DNA from: Closterium sp. NIES-65
Lineage: Eukaryota; Streptophyta; Zygnematophyceae; Desmidiales; Closteriaceae
DNA: 64,000 nt
NCBI GenBank assembly: GCA_948144175.1
Contig: CANXME010002559.1
Location: 1,302,001-1,366,000 of the forward strand
Direction: 5' to 3'
Shown here in pieces: positions 19,906-32,143 of the stretch (its first letter is position 1; each line of letters starts with the position of its first letter). Under the pieces are notes generated by a model. That model ran no database searches. It saw only the letters and a program-made list of their open reading frames with translations, and was not told the DNA's origin. Position numbers and translations under genes: made by a program.

Positions 19906-20059
19906 CTTCTTGAAATGAAAGTGCAATGCAAGAAGAGACCAATGGACACACAGAGATTACGAAGGGAGCAGAAAATGAAGGAAATTCCAGCGGGCGGTTG
20001 GAGGGGGGATGGAAGGACCGGGAACGCACCTGATAATTACGTTGTCTCAGAAAACAACC

Positions 20060-20200
20060 CGCGCGCAAGTGCACCAACCCGCGCTGGTGCACCAACCCGC
20101 GCTGGTGCACCAACCCGCGCAAGTGCACCAACCCGCGCTGGCGCACCAACCCGCGCAAGTGCACCAACCCGCGCTGGCGCACCAACCCGCTCTCGCGAGA
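20060..20200. repeat. 18-bp tandem array
   Basis: Unit GTGCACCAACCCGCGCTG/CAA, about 8 copies with two alternating variants (CTGGT and CAAGT). Confidence 0.9.
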
Positions 20201-20213
20201 CGGCGGGGAGGAG

Positions 20214-20735
20214 GAAGAGGCGACGGCGGGGAAGAGGGAGAGGCGACGGCGGGGAGGAGGGAGAGGCGACGGCGGGGAGGAGGGAGAGGCGACGGCGGGG
20301 AGGAGGGAGAGGCGACGGCAGGGAGGAGGGAGAGGCGACGGCGGGGAGGAGGGAGAGACGACGGCGGGGAGGAGGGAGAGGCGACGGCGGGGAGGAGGGA
20401 GAGGCGACGGCGGGGAGGAGGGAGAGGCGACGGCGGGGAGGAGGGAGAGGCGACGGCGGGGAGGAGGGAGAGACGACGGCGGGGAGGAGAGAGAGGCGAC
20501 GGCGGGGAGGAGGGAGAGGCGACGGCGGGGAGGAGGGAGAGACGACGGCGGGGAGGAGGGAGAGGCGACGGCGGGGAGGAGGGAGAGGCGACGGCGGGGA
20601 GGAGGAGAGGCGACGGCGGGGAGGAGGGAGAGGCGACGGCGGGGAGGAGGAGAGGCGACGGCGGGGAGGAGGGAGAGGCGACGGCGGGGAGGGAGGGCGA
20701 GGCGACGGCGGGGAGGAGGGAGAGGCGACGGTGGG
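20214..20735. repeat. 23-bp tandem array (GACGGCGGGGAGGAGGGAGAGGC)
   Basis: About 22 copies with minor length variants. Like the array at 1488-5470 the unit is 23 bp and has no stops, so all frames look open. Confidence 0.93.
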
Positions 20736-20938
20736 ATAGGAAGAAGCGGCGACGGCGGCTGGGAAGGAGGGAGAGGCGATGGTGGGATTGGAGGGAGAGG
20801 CGACTGCGGATTGGGAGGAAAACGCAAGATGAGTCTCTCATTCAAGAGACTCTGGAGCAGGAGCAACGCAGTACAGAGTCGAGAATCTGAGAAGGGAAGA
20901 ACGACGAAGGGGAGGAAGAGGGGTGTTCTGTGGGTGGT

Positions 20939-21270
20939 TGTAAGGAAATTCCCCTTTCCTTACTTCGCGTCCCTGCTCAACGCGTACATCACTGTAGCAC
21001 CTCAGTCAGCACCGTTACCACTCGCGACCATCGCATCATTCATCATCCCGCCCTTTTCGCACATCGCATCCCGACCTCACGGCTCGGCTGGTAACCCGCG
21101 CTCCGGGCCTACGCTTCGACACTTTCCAAACCTCAGTCCCAGGCTCGTCGCGCGACCATTACCGTTACCACTATAGTTTCGCTATATAATGTTCGCTCAT
21201 GCCTTCGCTCAATTGTATTCTTGCTTCGATAGTGCAATTCTCGTTCGTTCACTCAATTGCACTCGTAACA
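20939..21270 (+). repeat. 5' LTR of gypsy element 2
   Basis: 332 bp with a TATATAATG box near 21182, followed by an initiator tRNA-Met-like primer site (TGGTATTCAGAGCC). Confidence 0.95.
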
Positions 21271-21451
21271 CTTGGTATTCAGAGCCTACGATCTCATCTC
21301 GGACCGCATCCACACCTTCGCTTCCCACTATCTCAATTTTTGGGGGGGGTAGACGTCTCTCAGCGACACAGCACCGCCGCTCGTAGTGCTCTCTCGAAAG
21401 CACGCACGGCCACGACCGAGGCTCTCGCTGAGCTTGCCCGACACCCCCGCC

Positions 21452-22630
21452 ATGGCCGATTTCAATCTCGCCACGTTGACGCAGGAGCAACTCGATCGTC
21501 TCGTGCGTCAATTGGAGGATTCGGCGCTCGAAATCGCGACTCTCACGGCGGAACGTGACTCCGCCCGTCAACAGTCAACGGTGAACGTACCGACGACATC
21601 ACACGCACAAACCAATGCATCCGCACATTTGGAGGAGCCCATCGTCATCTCATCCGGCACACCAACGCAACACAACAGCACGGGACAGCGCTCAGGCGCA
21701 GCCAGTGACGGCGCAGCCCAACCGATGCCCGGCATGGGAGGGAACAGGAGCGCATTAAGCCCACGGGAGCCCCGAGAAGCCTGTCGGCACGTGGAGTTTG
21801 CGGCGACAAGTGGCGAGAACGCCATGATGGCCCCAATGCCACTCAAGCCGCAACGCCCGCCCTGCTTCGACCCAAGCCAACGCGGCGGCCCGACAGTTCA
21901 ATCGTGGGTCTTCACGATGAATGTGTTTTTCGACGCCAACTACGTCGAGTCGGACGCCGCCAAGATCCGGTATGCGGCTTCACTACTCAGGGGCCCCGCC
22001 ATGGACTGGTGGCGAGTCATTGTGACGTCGCCGCGCGCCTACGAGCCACCGTCGCACGAGGAAGGGCCCTCGGGTCCAGCTGTTATCTGGAGTTCGTTCT
22101 GCGAAACCGCTCAATACAGCACGTGGGATGCGTGGTGCGCAGGACTTCGGGCGCGCTTTGAGCCGATCGCGGCCTCGATTTCGGCGCGTCAGAAACTGCG
22201 CACTTGGCGCCAGCTCGGGTCAGTTCAAGACTACACCAGCGGGTTTCTCGCACTTTGCGAACAGGTCGGCTACATGCACGAGGCAGAGCGGGTGGACCGT
22301 TACGTCGGAGGGCTGAAGCCGGACATCTCGCACGAGATAATGCTACGCGGACTCTCGAATTTCAACGAGATCCTCGCGCTCGCCGAGAAAATCGATATCC
22401 TACGCCGACCGAGACCAGGGTCCTATTACGGACATCGTCCTCGGGGACCGACCGAGCACGCCACTGTACATGCCGTCGCAGCGAATGCAGCTGCCGCGCC
22501 GTTTAGAGGGCGCTGCTTTGCTTGCAACCGGCCGGGCCATCGCAAGAGCGAATGTCCAGAGGAGCTGAGGCGTCGAGGAGCAGAGCAGGGGAGGGAGTCT
22601 CGGAGGCAGGGAAACGCCAGCAGTCAGTAG
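21452..22630 (+). CDS. Gag of gypsy element 2
   Basis: Starts MADFNLATLTQEQL. It shares the PLKPQRPPCFDPSQRGG segment and the CFACNRPGHRKSEC zinc knuckle with gypsy element 1. Confidence 0.85.
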   Translation: MADFNLATLTQEQLDRLVRQLEDSALEIATLTAERDSARQQSTVNVPTTSHAQTNASAHLEEPIVISSGTPTQHNSTGQRSGAASDGAAQPMPGMGGNRSALSPREPREACRHVEFAATSGENAMMAPMPLKPQRPPCFDPSQRGGPTVQSWVFTMNVFFDANYVESDAAKIRYAASLLRGPAMDWWRVIVTSPRAYEPPSHEEGPSGPAVIWSSFCETAQYSTWDAWCAGLRARFEPIAASISARQKLRTWRQLGSVQDYTSGFLALCEQVGYMHEAERVDRYVGGLKPDISHEIMLRGLSNFNEILALAEKIDILRRPRPGSYYGHRPRGPTEHATVHAVAANAAAAPFRGRCFACNRPGHRKSECPEELRRRGAEQGRESRRQGNASSQ

Positions 22631-22689
22631 AAGTTGGGCCAACTACTGACGAGACTGCCTGCTTGCCCAACCACACCGACCCTCACCGA

Positions 22690-24737
22690 GTCACAGTACC
22701 GATTCACGCCATCGATCGGGCTCGGATGAATAAGGAGGGTACAGCGACGGATTGCCCGGTACTGATCTACGGGAAAATACAGGGAGCAGCAATGAAGATC
22801 TTCATTGACGGAGGAGCAAGCCACAGCTTAGTTAATACCGCAACCGCACGAAAATTACAGTTAACGCTTAACCGATGTTTACCTGAGATAGATGCACGCT
22901 TAGTCGACGGCACGCCCCTGGCCATACGGGAAAAGGTGGAGCGCGTAAAAGTCCGCTGCGGGGGGAACTTCGGGTTTACACAGGAAATGCTCGCGACGAC
23001 ACTGGATGGGCACGACATTTTATTGGGACGTGATTGGCTGCGACGGTACAACCCACGGATCGACTGGACGACGGGGAGCTGCACAGTGCGAAGTAGTGGT
23101 AATTGGGTCGTTCTACCTCGCTGGCAGACACCCAAATCTTCGACGGTCCAGGTCAACGCCATCACGATGAAACGGGCTGTCGCTGCTGGAGCTGACGTGT
23201 ACGCAGTGGATATCGCACTCGTAGAAAAAGATGAGCAGCTGAGTGATTTGGAGAAACTGCTGGCAACTGTACCGACCGAACTACAGGCACTACTGAAACA
23301 GTTCCCGGGGATATTTCCGGATGATTTACCACAGGGACTGCCACCTCAGCGGGCGCACGACCATAGGATCGAGTTAGAACCGGGGGCACAGCCAACTGTA
23401 CAGCGGCAATTTCGACTGACACAGCCCGAGCTCGACGAGTTAAGGAAGCAGTTAGATTACCTGTTAGAGAAGCAGTTTATCCGTCCGAGCTCGTCACCGT
23501 TCGCCGCACCGATACTGTTCACACCGAAAAAAGACGGAGGGTTCCGCATGTGCATCGACTACCGAGCGCTTAACAGGGTAACAGTCAAATCGCGATACCC
23601 CATCCCCCGCGCCGACGAACTGATCGACCAACTGCGAACAGCACGAGTCTTTTCGAAAATAGATTTACGGGGAGGTTACCATCAGATTCGGGTCGAACCA
23701 TCGGACTGCGCCAAAACAGCATTTAGGACTAGGTACGGGTCATTCGAGTATACAGTAATGCCATTCGGGCTGACGAACGCGCCCGCGACATTTCAGATGA
23801 CCATGAACGAGGCGTTTAGACCACTTTTAGATAAATGCGTGATAGTTTACCTGGACGATATTCTAGTTTACAGCCGGGATAAGCAGCAGCACTTAGTGGA
23901 TCTTGAAGCAGTTTTTAAGGTTTTGGAGGAACATCGGCTACTCACCAAGGGCTCCAAGTGCGAGTTTTTTCGGGACAGGCTAGAGTTTTTGGGTCACGTC
24001 ATTTCGGAGGCTGGGGTTGAGATTGACCCAAAGAAGCTGGATACGGTAAAAGCGTGGCGCCCCCCGACGAACATCACGGAACTGCAGAGTTTTTAGGTTT
24101 TGTTAATTACGTTCGACGGTTCGTGCCCGACATGGCACGTTTAACAGCCCCACTCACTGATTTACTGCGTAAGGGGGTCGCTTTTACGTGGGGGGAGAAA
24201 GAGCATGCTGCCTTCTCTGCCCTGAAAAACGTTCTCTGTTCACCACCCGTTCTACGCATCGCTGATCCCCACCGCCCTTTCGAAGTGGTTACCGACGCAA
24301 GTGACATCGCCATCGGAGCTGTACTGTTACAGGACTTCGGCGACGGCCTCCAACCCATCGCCTACGAATCACGCAAACTACATCCGCCTGAGCGAAATTA
24401 CCCGATACACGACCGCGAAATGCTTGCGATCGTGCACGCATTCAAAGTATGGCGCTGCTACTTGACCGGCGCAGACGTGACAGTACGGACAGACCATCGA
24501 TCTCTACAGTATCTCCGCGCACAGCCCCACCTCAACCCACGACAGATTCGATGGCTCGATTTCCTCGAGTCGAATTTTCACTATACAGTCACATACAAAA
24601 AAGGAGCCTCGAATATCGCCGACGCACTGACCCGCCCCACTGCCCAGATCCACGCGATACTACTCGCCCAGACAGCCCGCTACTGACAGGCCTATTTACC
24701 CACGGATATCAAACAGACCCGTTCTTTACAGGAGGCA
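22690..24737 (+). pseudogene. Pol of gypsy element 2, part left of the insertion
   Basis: Protease, reverse transcriptase and RNase H regions, very similar to gypsy element 1. Broken as part of the element. Confidence 0.9.
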
Positions 24738-24742
24738 ACTCA

Positions 24743-24878
24743 TGTGAAACAAGTGAACAGGAATGTGTGAACTATGAATGAAGGCAGTACAAATATGAAA
24801 CCCTAACTGGGTTGTACCCCCTATGGGATACCCCACTACAGCCTACACAATATTATAAGCTATAGATATGTTCTGACA
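24743..24878 (-). repeat. LTR of copia element 1 (3' LTR in element orientation)
   Basis: 136 bp, TG..CA, followed by the polypurine-side string CCCCCATAGGCAAAGTGGGG. Confidence 0.93.
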
Positions 24879-25093
24879 CACCCCCATAGGCAAAGTGGGG
24901 GAGAACAAGGGGTCACAAGACCAGTCAAGCAAAGCAAAGCAAAGCAAGCTCGGGGTGGATCACAAAGTCACCACACAGTCCGAGCACAAGAGCAGGGCCA
25001 GAGGCCAGTTCACATGCAGGAGTACAGACATATATATATATAAAACTAGACAAGCAAGAGCAGGTATATATATATGTCACAGTACAAGTATTG

Positions 25094-28000
25094 TCAAGAG
25101 GAGAGCAAGTGAGGCAAGACAGGCACAAGACCCAGCTGGGTGCAGAGGCGCTGATGGTCACAAGGCGCGAGTGCCTTGGTGAACACATCAGCAGTGTTGG
25201 CCTCAGAGGCCACGTACGCAAGCCGCAACTGTCCACGCTGCTGCAGCTCACGAGCAAGGAAGTAGCGAAGAGCAATGTGCTTCGTTCTGTGCTCCAGACG
25301 CTGCTCTCGACACAAGGCCAGCATGGCCTTGTTGTCTACGTACAGCACTGGAGGAGAACGAGGCGGCTCTCCAAGGTCAGTCAGCAGGTAGGTGAGCCAG
25401 CGAAGCTCTTGTGCAGCCATGGCCCCAGCGTAGATCTCAGCCTCACAACTGGAGCTGAGAACCGAAGACGAGCGAGTAGCCCGCCAGAAACAGAGCCGGA
25501 ACCAAGACTGAAGGTGTAACCCTGTGACGACCGCTGCGTAGCCTGGTCGTCAGCCCAAGAAGCGTCCGCGTGCCCTGTAAGGACCACTGGACTGCGCCCT
25601 CCAAGCACTAGCCCCATGCCCGACGTACTGCACAGGTAGCGCAACACCCTCTTCGCTGCAGCCATGTGCTCTGGTCGGTGTCTCCCAGGAGCAACATAGC
25701 GTGCAAGAATGCTCAGAGGGTATGCAAGGCCAGGTCGTGTGCAGGTCATCACGTACATGAGGCAGCCAACAAGCTCTGGGTACGGGCCACTCGACTCTAC
25801 GGACTCATCCGAAGGCAGAGCTGAGAGCGAGTGGCGAGTAGACAGAGGAGTGGCCTGAGGCGAGGAGTACGTGAAGCCGAAGCGCTGAAGGACCTGCTGC
25901 ACCATGTGTGACTGAGTCAAGGTAATGGTGCGGCGTGCTCTGTCCCGAGTGATCTGCAAGCCAAGGTAGCTGCGCAGTTCACCCAGGTCTGTGCACGTGT
26001 GTCTCTTCAGCAGCTCGGACTTCACGTAGGCGAGTCCAGCAGTGTCCGCTGTGGCAAAGACCAAGTCGTCGACATACACGAGGATGTAGAACGGCGGCAG
26101 AGAAGTGTCGGTGCGCAGAAACAGCGACGGGTCAGCAGTAGAAGGAGCAAACCCAAGAGCCGCAAGCGTAGTCCTCAGTGTGTCGTGCCACTCACGCGGT
26201 GCCTGGCGGAGACCGTAGACTGGCCGACGGAGGCTCCACTGGGTGCCAGGAGGGAAAGTCCCAGTGAAGCCAGGTGGACGGCGCAGCCAGATCTCCTCGT
26301 GCAGGCTACCCTGCAGGAACGCAGTGCTGAAGTCGAGAGAGTGAAGCTCGTAGTCGCGCTGAGCGGCTATGTGCAGCAGCACCCGAAGAGTGGTCATCTT
26401 CGGGGTGGGAGAGAAGGTCTGAAAGTAGTCAACTCCCTGCCGCTGACTGAAGCCACGAGCAACGTACCGCGCCTTGAAGACAGGTGGAGAGCCCGGCGGC
26501 CGCTTCACCCTGAAGATCCACATGCCACTGACGATGTTCGCCCCAGGAGGGGGAACTGCGTCAACGTAGGTGCCTGTGGACTTCCAGGAAGCCATCTCTG
26601 CATCCATAGCTGCCTGCCACTGAGACGAGTAGGGACCCTCTACGGCCTCCGCGTAAGAGCGCGGAGTCAGGATGTCTAGTGCATCCGGGTCTCCCTCAGG
26701 AGCAAGCAGTACAGACGCGAGATGAGGTGAAGCAGCCGCCAGATACTGTAACTCCTCCTGCCTGTCCTCTAGGACGTCCGTGCCAAGAGCACAGTCACCC
26801 CCGACGGACAGAGGACAATCAGACGCTGACTCAGCAACAAGACTACCAGCGTAGTTTAGACGACAGCGAGCAGCAAAGTCGACGAGCTCAGCGACAAGGG
26901 CAGACGCAGCAGTGGACTCAAACGAGGGGTCAGTGACGACAGTAGCAAGGAGACGCGTGACAGTAGGACTGGCAGCACGAAGAGAGTCCGACTCAGGGTC
27001 GGCAAGCGCAGGAAGAGAGGACTCAGGAGGAGAAGGCAAAGGGGCACGCAGAGGAGCAGTGGACGGACGCAGAGACATCCGGTGCGTGCCAGGGACAGGA
27101 GGAGGACGCTGACGCGAACCGCGACCACTAGTGCGAGCAACACGAACAGGCGACGCAGGACGAGACGCAGGCTCACGACGCTCAGCAAGACCCCAGTAGG
27201 ACCTGTGTAAGGAGAGGGAGCAGGCAGTGGAGAGGAAGGCTCCAACAGGGACTGCGACTGGACAGGCTGTGGACACTCTACCGGAGGAGAAAGACCAAGA
27301 ACCTGCTGTAGGAGCGGAACGAAGTACGGCCGAGGCCGCGCGACAACTCCAGACTCAGCAGGAACAGCACCAGCACCCTCAGCGACAGCACCAGCGCCAC
27401 CAACACCTCCAGCGGCAGGACCTCCAGCAGCACCAGTAGTAGAACCACCGCCGGGACAGACAGCAGTAGTCTCAGCACCAACACCCTCAGGAGCTCCTGC
27501 TCCAGGAGTACCCGCAGACCCAGCAGCTCCGGGACCAGCAGCACCAGCACCCTCGACGGTCGAAGAAGCTCCAGCTCCAGCAGCACGCCTCCAGCGGCGA
27601 GCAAACCACTCGCGCAGCTCCTGTGGAGAGAGGGGCTCCCGGCGAGACGCAGCAGCAGGAGAAACCCCAGGCTCAACATCTCCAGACGTAGCACCCCCAG
27701 GCTCAGCAGCTCCAGACTCAGTACCCCCAGGCTCAGCAGCTCCCAACCCAGCACCCCCAGACCCAGCACCCCCTGGCTCAGCAGCTCCAGGCACCGTACC
27801 CCCCAGCTCAGCACCCCCAGGCTCAGCACCCTCCGCAGTAGCACTCCCAGGCCCAGCACCCCCAGGCTCAGCACCCCCAGTAGTAGCACCTCCAGGCTCG
27901 GCACCCCCGCGCACAGCACCCCCAGAGTCAGCACCCCCAGGCTCAGCACCCGCAGCAGCACCAGAGTCACCAGTAACCTCGACCGGGTCAACAGCGTCTA

Positions 28001-31000
28001 CCTGGGACACACCTGAGGGGGCAGGAACCTGAGGGGGGAGGGGGTCTACCGGGGGGGGAACTGGCACAAGGAAGTCGGGCGGAGGGGGGAGGGAAGGAGT
28101 GCGGTAGGGGAAGAGGCGGTAGAAGGGGACTGACTCGTCGAACGGGACGTCCTGGGAGGACAGAACACTACGAGAGGAGGGGTGGTAAAACTGCCACCCG
28201 GGAGCGTCTGTGGGGAAGCCAAGGAAGACACAGGGAGCAGCACGAGGGGACAGCTTGTCCGCAGACAAGTCGCGGACAAACGCCCGAGATCCCCAGACAC
28301 GGAACGCCGACGCATCGCCAACCTTCCCCGTCCACAGCAAAGCTGGGGAGGTCTCTGGTCGGGAGACTCTGGGCTGAAGGTTGATCTGATGCGCGGCGTA
28401 CCGAACCGCAAACGGCCACAGAAAATGGGGGGCAGCCGCATGCACCATGGACGTACGGGCGACGTCCATGACAATGCCGATGCGGCGCTCAGCAATCCCA
28501 TTCTGCTGTGGAGAGTCCGGAAGCGTGAAGGTCTGGCGGATTCCTCGTGCCCGACAGTAGGCTCGCAGAAGGCCGGAGGAGAACTCTCCGCCTCTGTCCG
28601 AATGCAGACGCAGAACAGGAAAGTCCGAGCCGAAGCTCCGCCTGAGCTGGAGACGAGCTGCGCGGATCCAGTCGATCAACACCTCAGTGACCTCACCCTT
28701 GCTGCGCAAGGGGAAGACTGTGGTGTAACGCGAGTAGTCGTCAACCACCAGCAGGAAGTAGCGCTCGTGACCCTGTCCACGGACGCGGGCTGGGCCCCAC
28801 ACGTCCATGTGAAGCGTCTGCATCGGGGCCTTCGTCGGAGGGAACGGGGAGGAGTGAGGGGTAGCCCGCAGGCGACCCTCGACACAGGGGACACAGGGAG
28901 GGCCAGGCCCCGGAGGAAGGGGAGGGAGGGACCGGGGAAGGCCAGAGACAAGAAGGCGAGAGGCCATGCCCCGGAGACGAGGCAGGGAGGGGTGACCCAT
29001 CCTGTGGTGCCCTGTGGTCTCGTGGGACAGGAGGCGACACGAGCAGGGGGCAGACTCAGGACCAGACCTGGACGCTGCAGCAAACACCTGACCCGACGCA
29101 GCTACCTGACCAGACGCAGGAGAAGGAGACGGAACAGTGAGTGTGTACAGGCTCGACCCTGGACCACGTGTGAATGTGGTCAGGTGTCGACCCGTGTCCG
29201 CGTCCGTGCAGTGGGTGACTCGTCGGCGCGCAGGGGTGAACTGGTCAACCCCTGCATCCTGTAGGTCAGCACCCGCCACCAAGTTCGTAGAGAACGAGGG
29301 GAGGTAGAGACCGGACAGGGCGCCAGACGGGACCGCAGGGCACGGCAGGACAGTGGAGTAGCGAGCCAGAACAGGACCCCCGGAGGGGTCTGCCAAGGAG
29401 ACCGCCACTGGCCGACTAAGCGGCGTGAGTGTGGTGCGGTCTCGAAAGAAGGAGCGAGACGCCCCGGAGTCAAGAGTGAAAGTGAGAGAGGGTGAAGTCG
29501 ACACAGTACTTGAGAGAGCAGACTCACCAGCACCTGAGGACTCAGACTCACTGGCACCTAGAGCAACAGCCTCACCAGCACCTGGAGCAGCAGCCTCAAC
29601 AGCACCTAGAGCCGCAGTACCAATGCCCGAGGCGGGCGGGAAACACCGGTAACAGTCACTCTCCTCACTAATAGTCACAGCATACATAGCAGCAAGAATA
29701 GCATCAAAGTCAAGATCAAAGATAGCTACTCCAGCCCTAGACAGCTGGTCCCAGCGAGGGATCTCAGAGGCGTCAGGAAACTGGCGGCGCCAAGCGTTAG
29801 TCAGGCGGCCGAAGCAACGCTGGGCGGAGTGTGGACCACCACACTGCTCACCCGCACGGTCGCCAGTGCGCAGGACGTAAGTGCACGGACCAGTACCCCC
29901 ACCCCGCTGACGTGCAGAGTACCACTCACGGAGCTGCTGCGGGGTGTCTCCTGACCACGCTGCTGCTGCTGGCGCTGACCACCATCGGAGCCACTCCTCC
30001 TTGGCTCGCCACGACCTCCGCCGCCTCCTCCGCCGCCTCCTCCGCCGCCGCCGCCACCACCTCCACCGCCACCGCCACTCCCACCGTCGCCGCCGCCACC
30101 GCCGCCTCCGCCTCCACCCCCACTACCACCGCCGCTGCCGCCCCCGCCTCCACTGCCTCCGCCGACACCTCCACTCCCGCCACTACTCCCGCTACCACCC
30201 TCACCTCCGCCGCTGCCTCTACCTCCGCCTCCACCGCCCCCGCCGCCTCCACCACCGCCCCTGCCTCCCTTGCTCTTGCTAGAGCGACGTCTCCCGCTGA
30301 GGGCAGACGCCGCTCCGACCGACTCAAAACCAACCAGGTCGGCCGTAGCAGCAGAGGCGACAGAGGGCAGGAGGGGGGAGGGGGAACACCCCTCAAAGAT
30401 GGGGGTGCGCGGGTCACCACGAGAGGCCCCTACAGCGAGAATGCTCTTCTCGGCTGCGAGGAGGGACTTCTCGAGGATCTCGACAGTGAGAGTGGTCAGG
30501 CAGACTGCGAGTAGGTCGTCCCTGACTCCGCGAAGGGAGTCAGGGAGGCGGGTGACAATGTAGTAGAGAGTGAAGTACTGGGGGGGGGGGGTTCTTGGCG
30601 CAGAACTCAGCAGGAAGTGCAGCGCGGAAGCGAGCGTCACTAGTGCGCAGGTGGGTAATGAGGTCGGCGACTGTGGCAAAAGCAGCAAGGTCGGGAAAGA
30701 GGTACGGTAGCATGAGGCGGCTCAGTGCAGCAGTGGCAGGGGTGGAGTAGCGTGCGATAACGGCGTCGTACAAGGTCTTAGCACTCTTGTACGACCCAAA
30801 GTGAGCACGCTCAGCGGGAGGGAGGTGGCGACGCACAGCAAGACGTGCAGCAGCATCGCGTGTGGCCCACACTGAGCGAACAGTGGCATCCTCAGTAGCA
30901 GCAGGGGCGGGAGAGGCACCAGAAGTGAGATCAAAGAGAGAGAGTCCGTCAGCTCTGTCGCACTGTAGGAAAAGCAGTAGGTCGTCTACCCATACGTCAA

Positions 31001-31050
31001 AGTCAATGGCTCTGCCCTCAGCGTCAAAGGTGAGGACACTGGGGGTAGCC
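25094..31050 (-). pseudogene. gag-pol coding region of copia element 1
   Basis: Read right to left: gag N-terminus (MATPSVLTFDAEGRAIDFDVW), a glycine-rich gag tail, GAG-pre-integrase (H..C..C) and integrase core, a Gly/Pro/Ala-rich linker, RT with YVDDLVFA, and RNase H ending in DVFTKAL. Broken, a few breaks. Confidence 0.92.
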
Positions 31051-31099
31051 ATGACAGCAGTAGAGAGAGGGCAGTGCGCAGAGTAAAGCTCAGTGCTCA

Positions 31100-32002
31100 C
31101 CAGACAGGGCAGTGCAGGGAGGGCTCGGGCGGCTCGGGCGGCTCGACTGCTGGGCGGCTCGGGCGACTCGGCGGCTCGGGCGGCTCGGGCGGCACTGCAG
31201 CTGGGGCGGCTCGGCTGCTGGGGCGGCTCGGCTGCTGGGGCGGCTCGGCTGCTGGGGCGGTTCGGCTGCGGGGGCGGTTCGGCCGCTGGGGCGGCTCGGC
31301 GGCTGGGGCGGCTCGGCTGCTGGGGCGGCTCTGCTGCTGGGGCGGCTCGGCCGGGAGATGCAGGGGCGGGGCCGTCAGGTGCAGCGGCGGGCCGGCAGGT
31401 GCAGCGGCGGGTCGACCGGTGCAGCGGCGAGTCGGCAGGTGCAGCGGCGGGTCGACCGGTGCAGCGGCGAGTCGGCAGGTGCAGCGGCGGGGCCGTAGGG
31501 TGCAGCGGCGGGCAGGTAGGTGCAGCGGCGGGGCCGTCAGGTGAAGCGGCGGGCCGCTGGGTGCAGCGGCGGGCCGTAGGGTGCAGCGGGGGGGGGGCCG
31601 GCAGGTGAAGCGGCGGGCCGCTGGGTGCAGTGGCGGGCCGTAGGGTGCAGCGGCGGGCCGGAGGGTGCAGCGGCGGGCCGTCAGGGCCGCGTCAGAGCCG
31701 GCGGCGGGGCCGCGTCAGTGGAGGCAGCGGGGCCGCGTCAAGCAGGCGGCGGGGCCGCGACGAAGCGGGCGGCAGGGCCGCGTCAGAGCCGGCGGCGGGG
31801 CCGCGTCAGTGGAGGCGGCGGGGCCGCGTCAGTGGAGGCGGCGGGGCCGCGTCAAGCAGGCGGCGGGGCCGCGATCAGGAGGGGCAGCGGGGCCGCGAGG
31901 GAAATGGCGACCCGAGGGGTCGCTAAAAAAAAATGCGCGCCTCGGGGCGCGCTTCGGTGGGCCCTAAAAAAACGGTCCTTAGGAAGGACCCGCTCTATAC
32001 CA
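31100..32002 (-). repeat. GC-rich leader repeats of copia element 1
   Basis: Short GGCGGCTCGGCTGCTGGG, GGTGCAGCGGCGGGC and GGGGCCGCGTCAG units make up the untranslated leader next to the right-hand LTR. Similar GGGGCGGGGCCGCGAC units occur in the non-autonomous element at 43915-45488. Confidence 0.85.
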
Positions 32003-32138
32003 TGTGAAACAAGTGAACAGGAATGTGTGAACTATGAATGAAGGCAGTACAAATATGAAACCCTAACTGGGTTGTACCCCCTATGGGATACCACACTACA
32101 GCCTACACAATAGTATAAGCTATAGATATGTTCTGACA
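32003..32138 (-). repeat. LTR of copia element 1 (5' LTR in element orientation)
   Basis: 136 bp, near-identical to 24743-24878. Confidence 0.93.
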
Positions 32139-32143
32139 ACTCA

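Larger units (their letters stand above)
17601..20933. other. Low-complexity interval between the two gypsy elements
   Basis: No recognisable gene. It contains a poly-C/poly-A/CAA tract (18035-18205), a ~40-bp degenerate repeat (18420-18735), a CACGCG-CTCT array (18900-19905), an 18-bp array (20060-20200) and a 23-bp array (20214-20735). The long open frames here are repeat artefacts. Confidence 0.7.
24743..32138 (-). mobile_element. Ty1/copia LTR retrotransposon nested in gypsy element 2
   Basis: 7.4-kb element with 136-bp LTRs (TGTGAAAC..TTCTGACA) that differ at about 2 positions. The 5-bp target duplication is ACTCA (24738-24742 and 32139-32143). Coding is on the minus strand, in copia order gag-protease-integrase-RT-RNaseH. 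A TGGTATAGAGC primer site adjoins the right-hand LTR. The reading frame is split, so it looks broken, with a few breaks. It is younger than its gypsy host. Confidence 0.95.

Noticed and set aside
18914-19918. 334-codon SHALSRALSRAL repeat protein
   Set aside because: Translation of the CACGCG-CTCT array; every frame gives a repeat.
20009-20890. Arg/Gly- or Pro/Ser-rich proteins around 20.0-20.9 kb
   Set aside because: A 23-bp array without stops read in several frames.
29801-30688. Glycine-rich host protein
   Set aside because: It lies within copia element 1 in the position of its gag tail.
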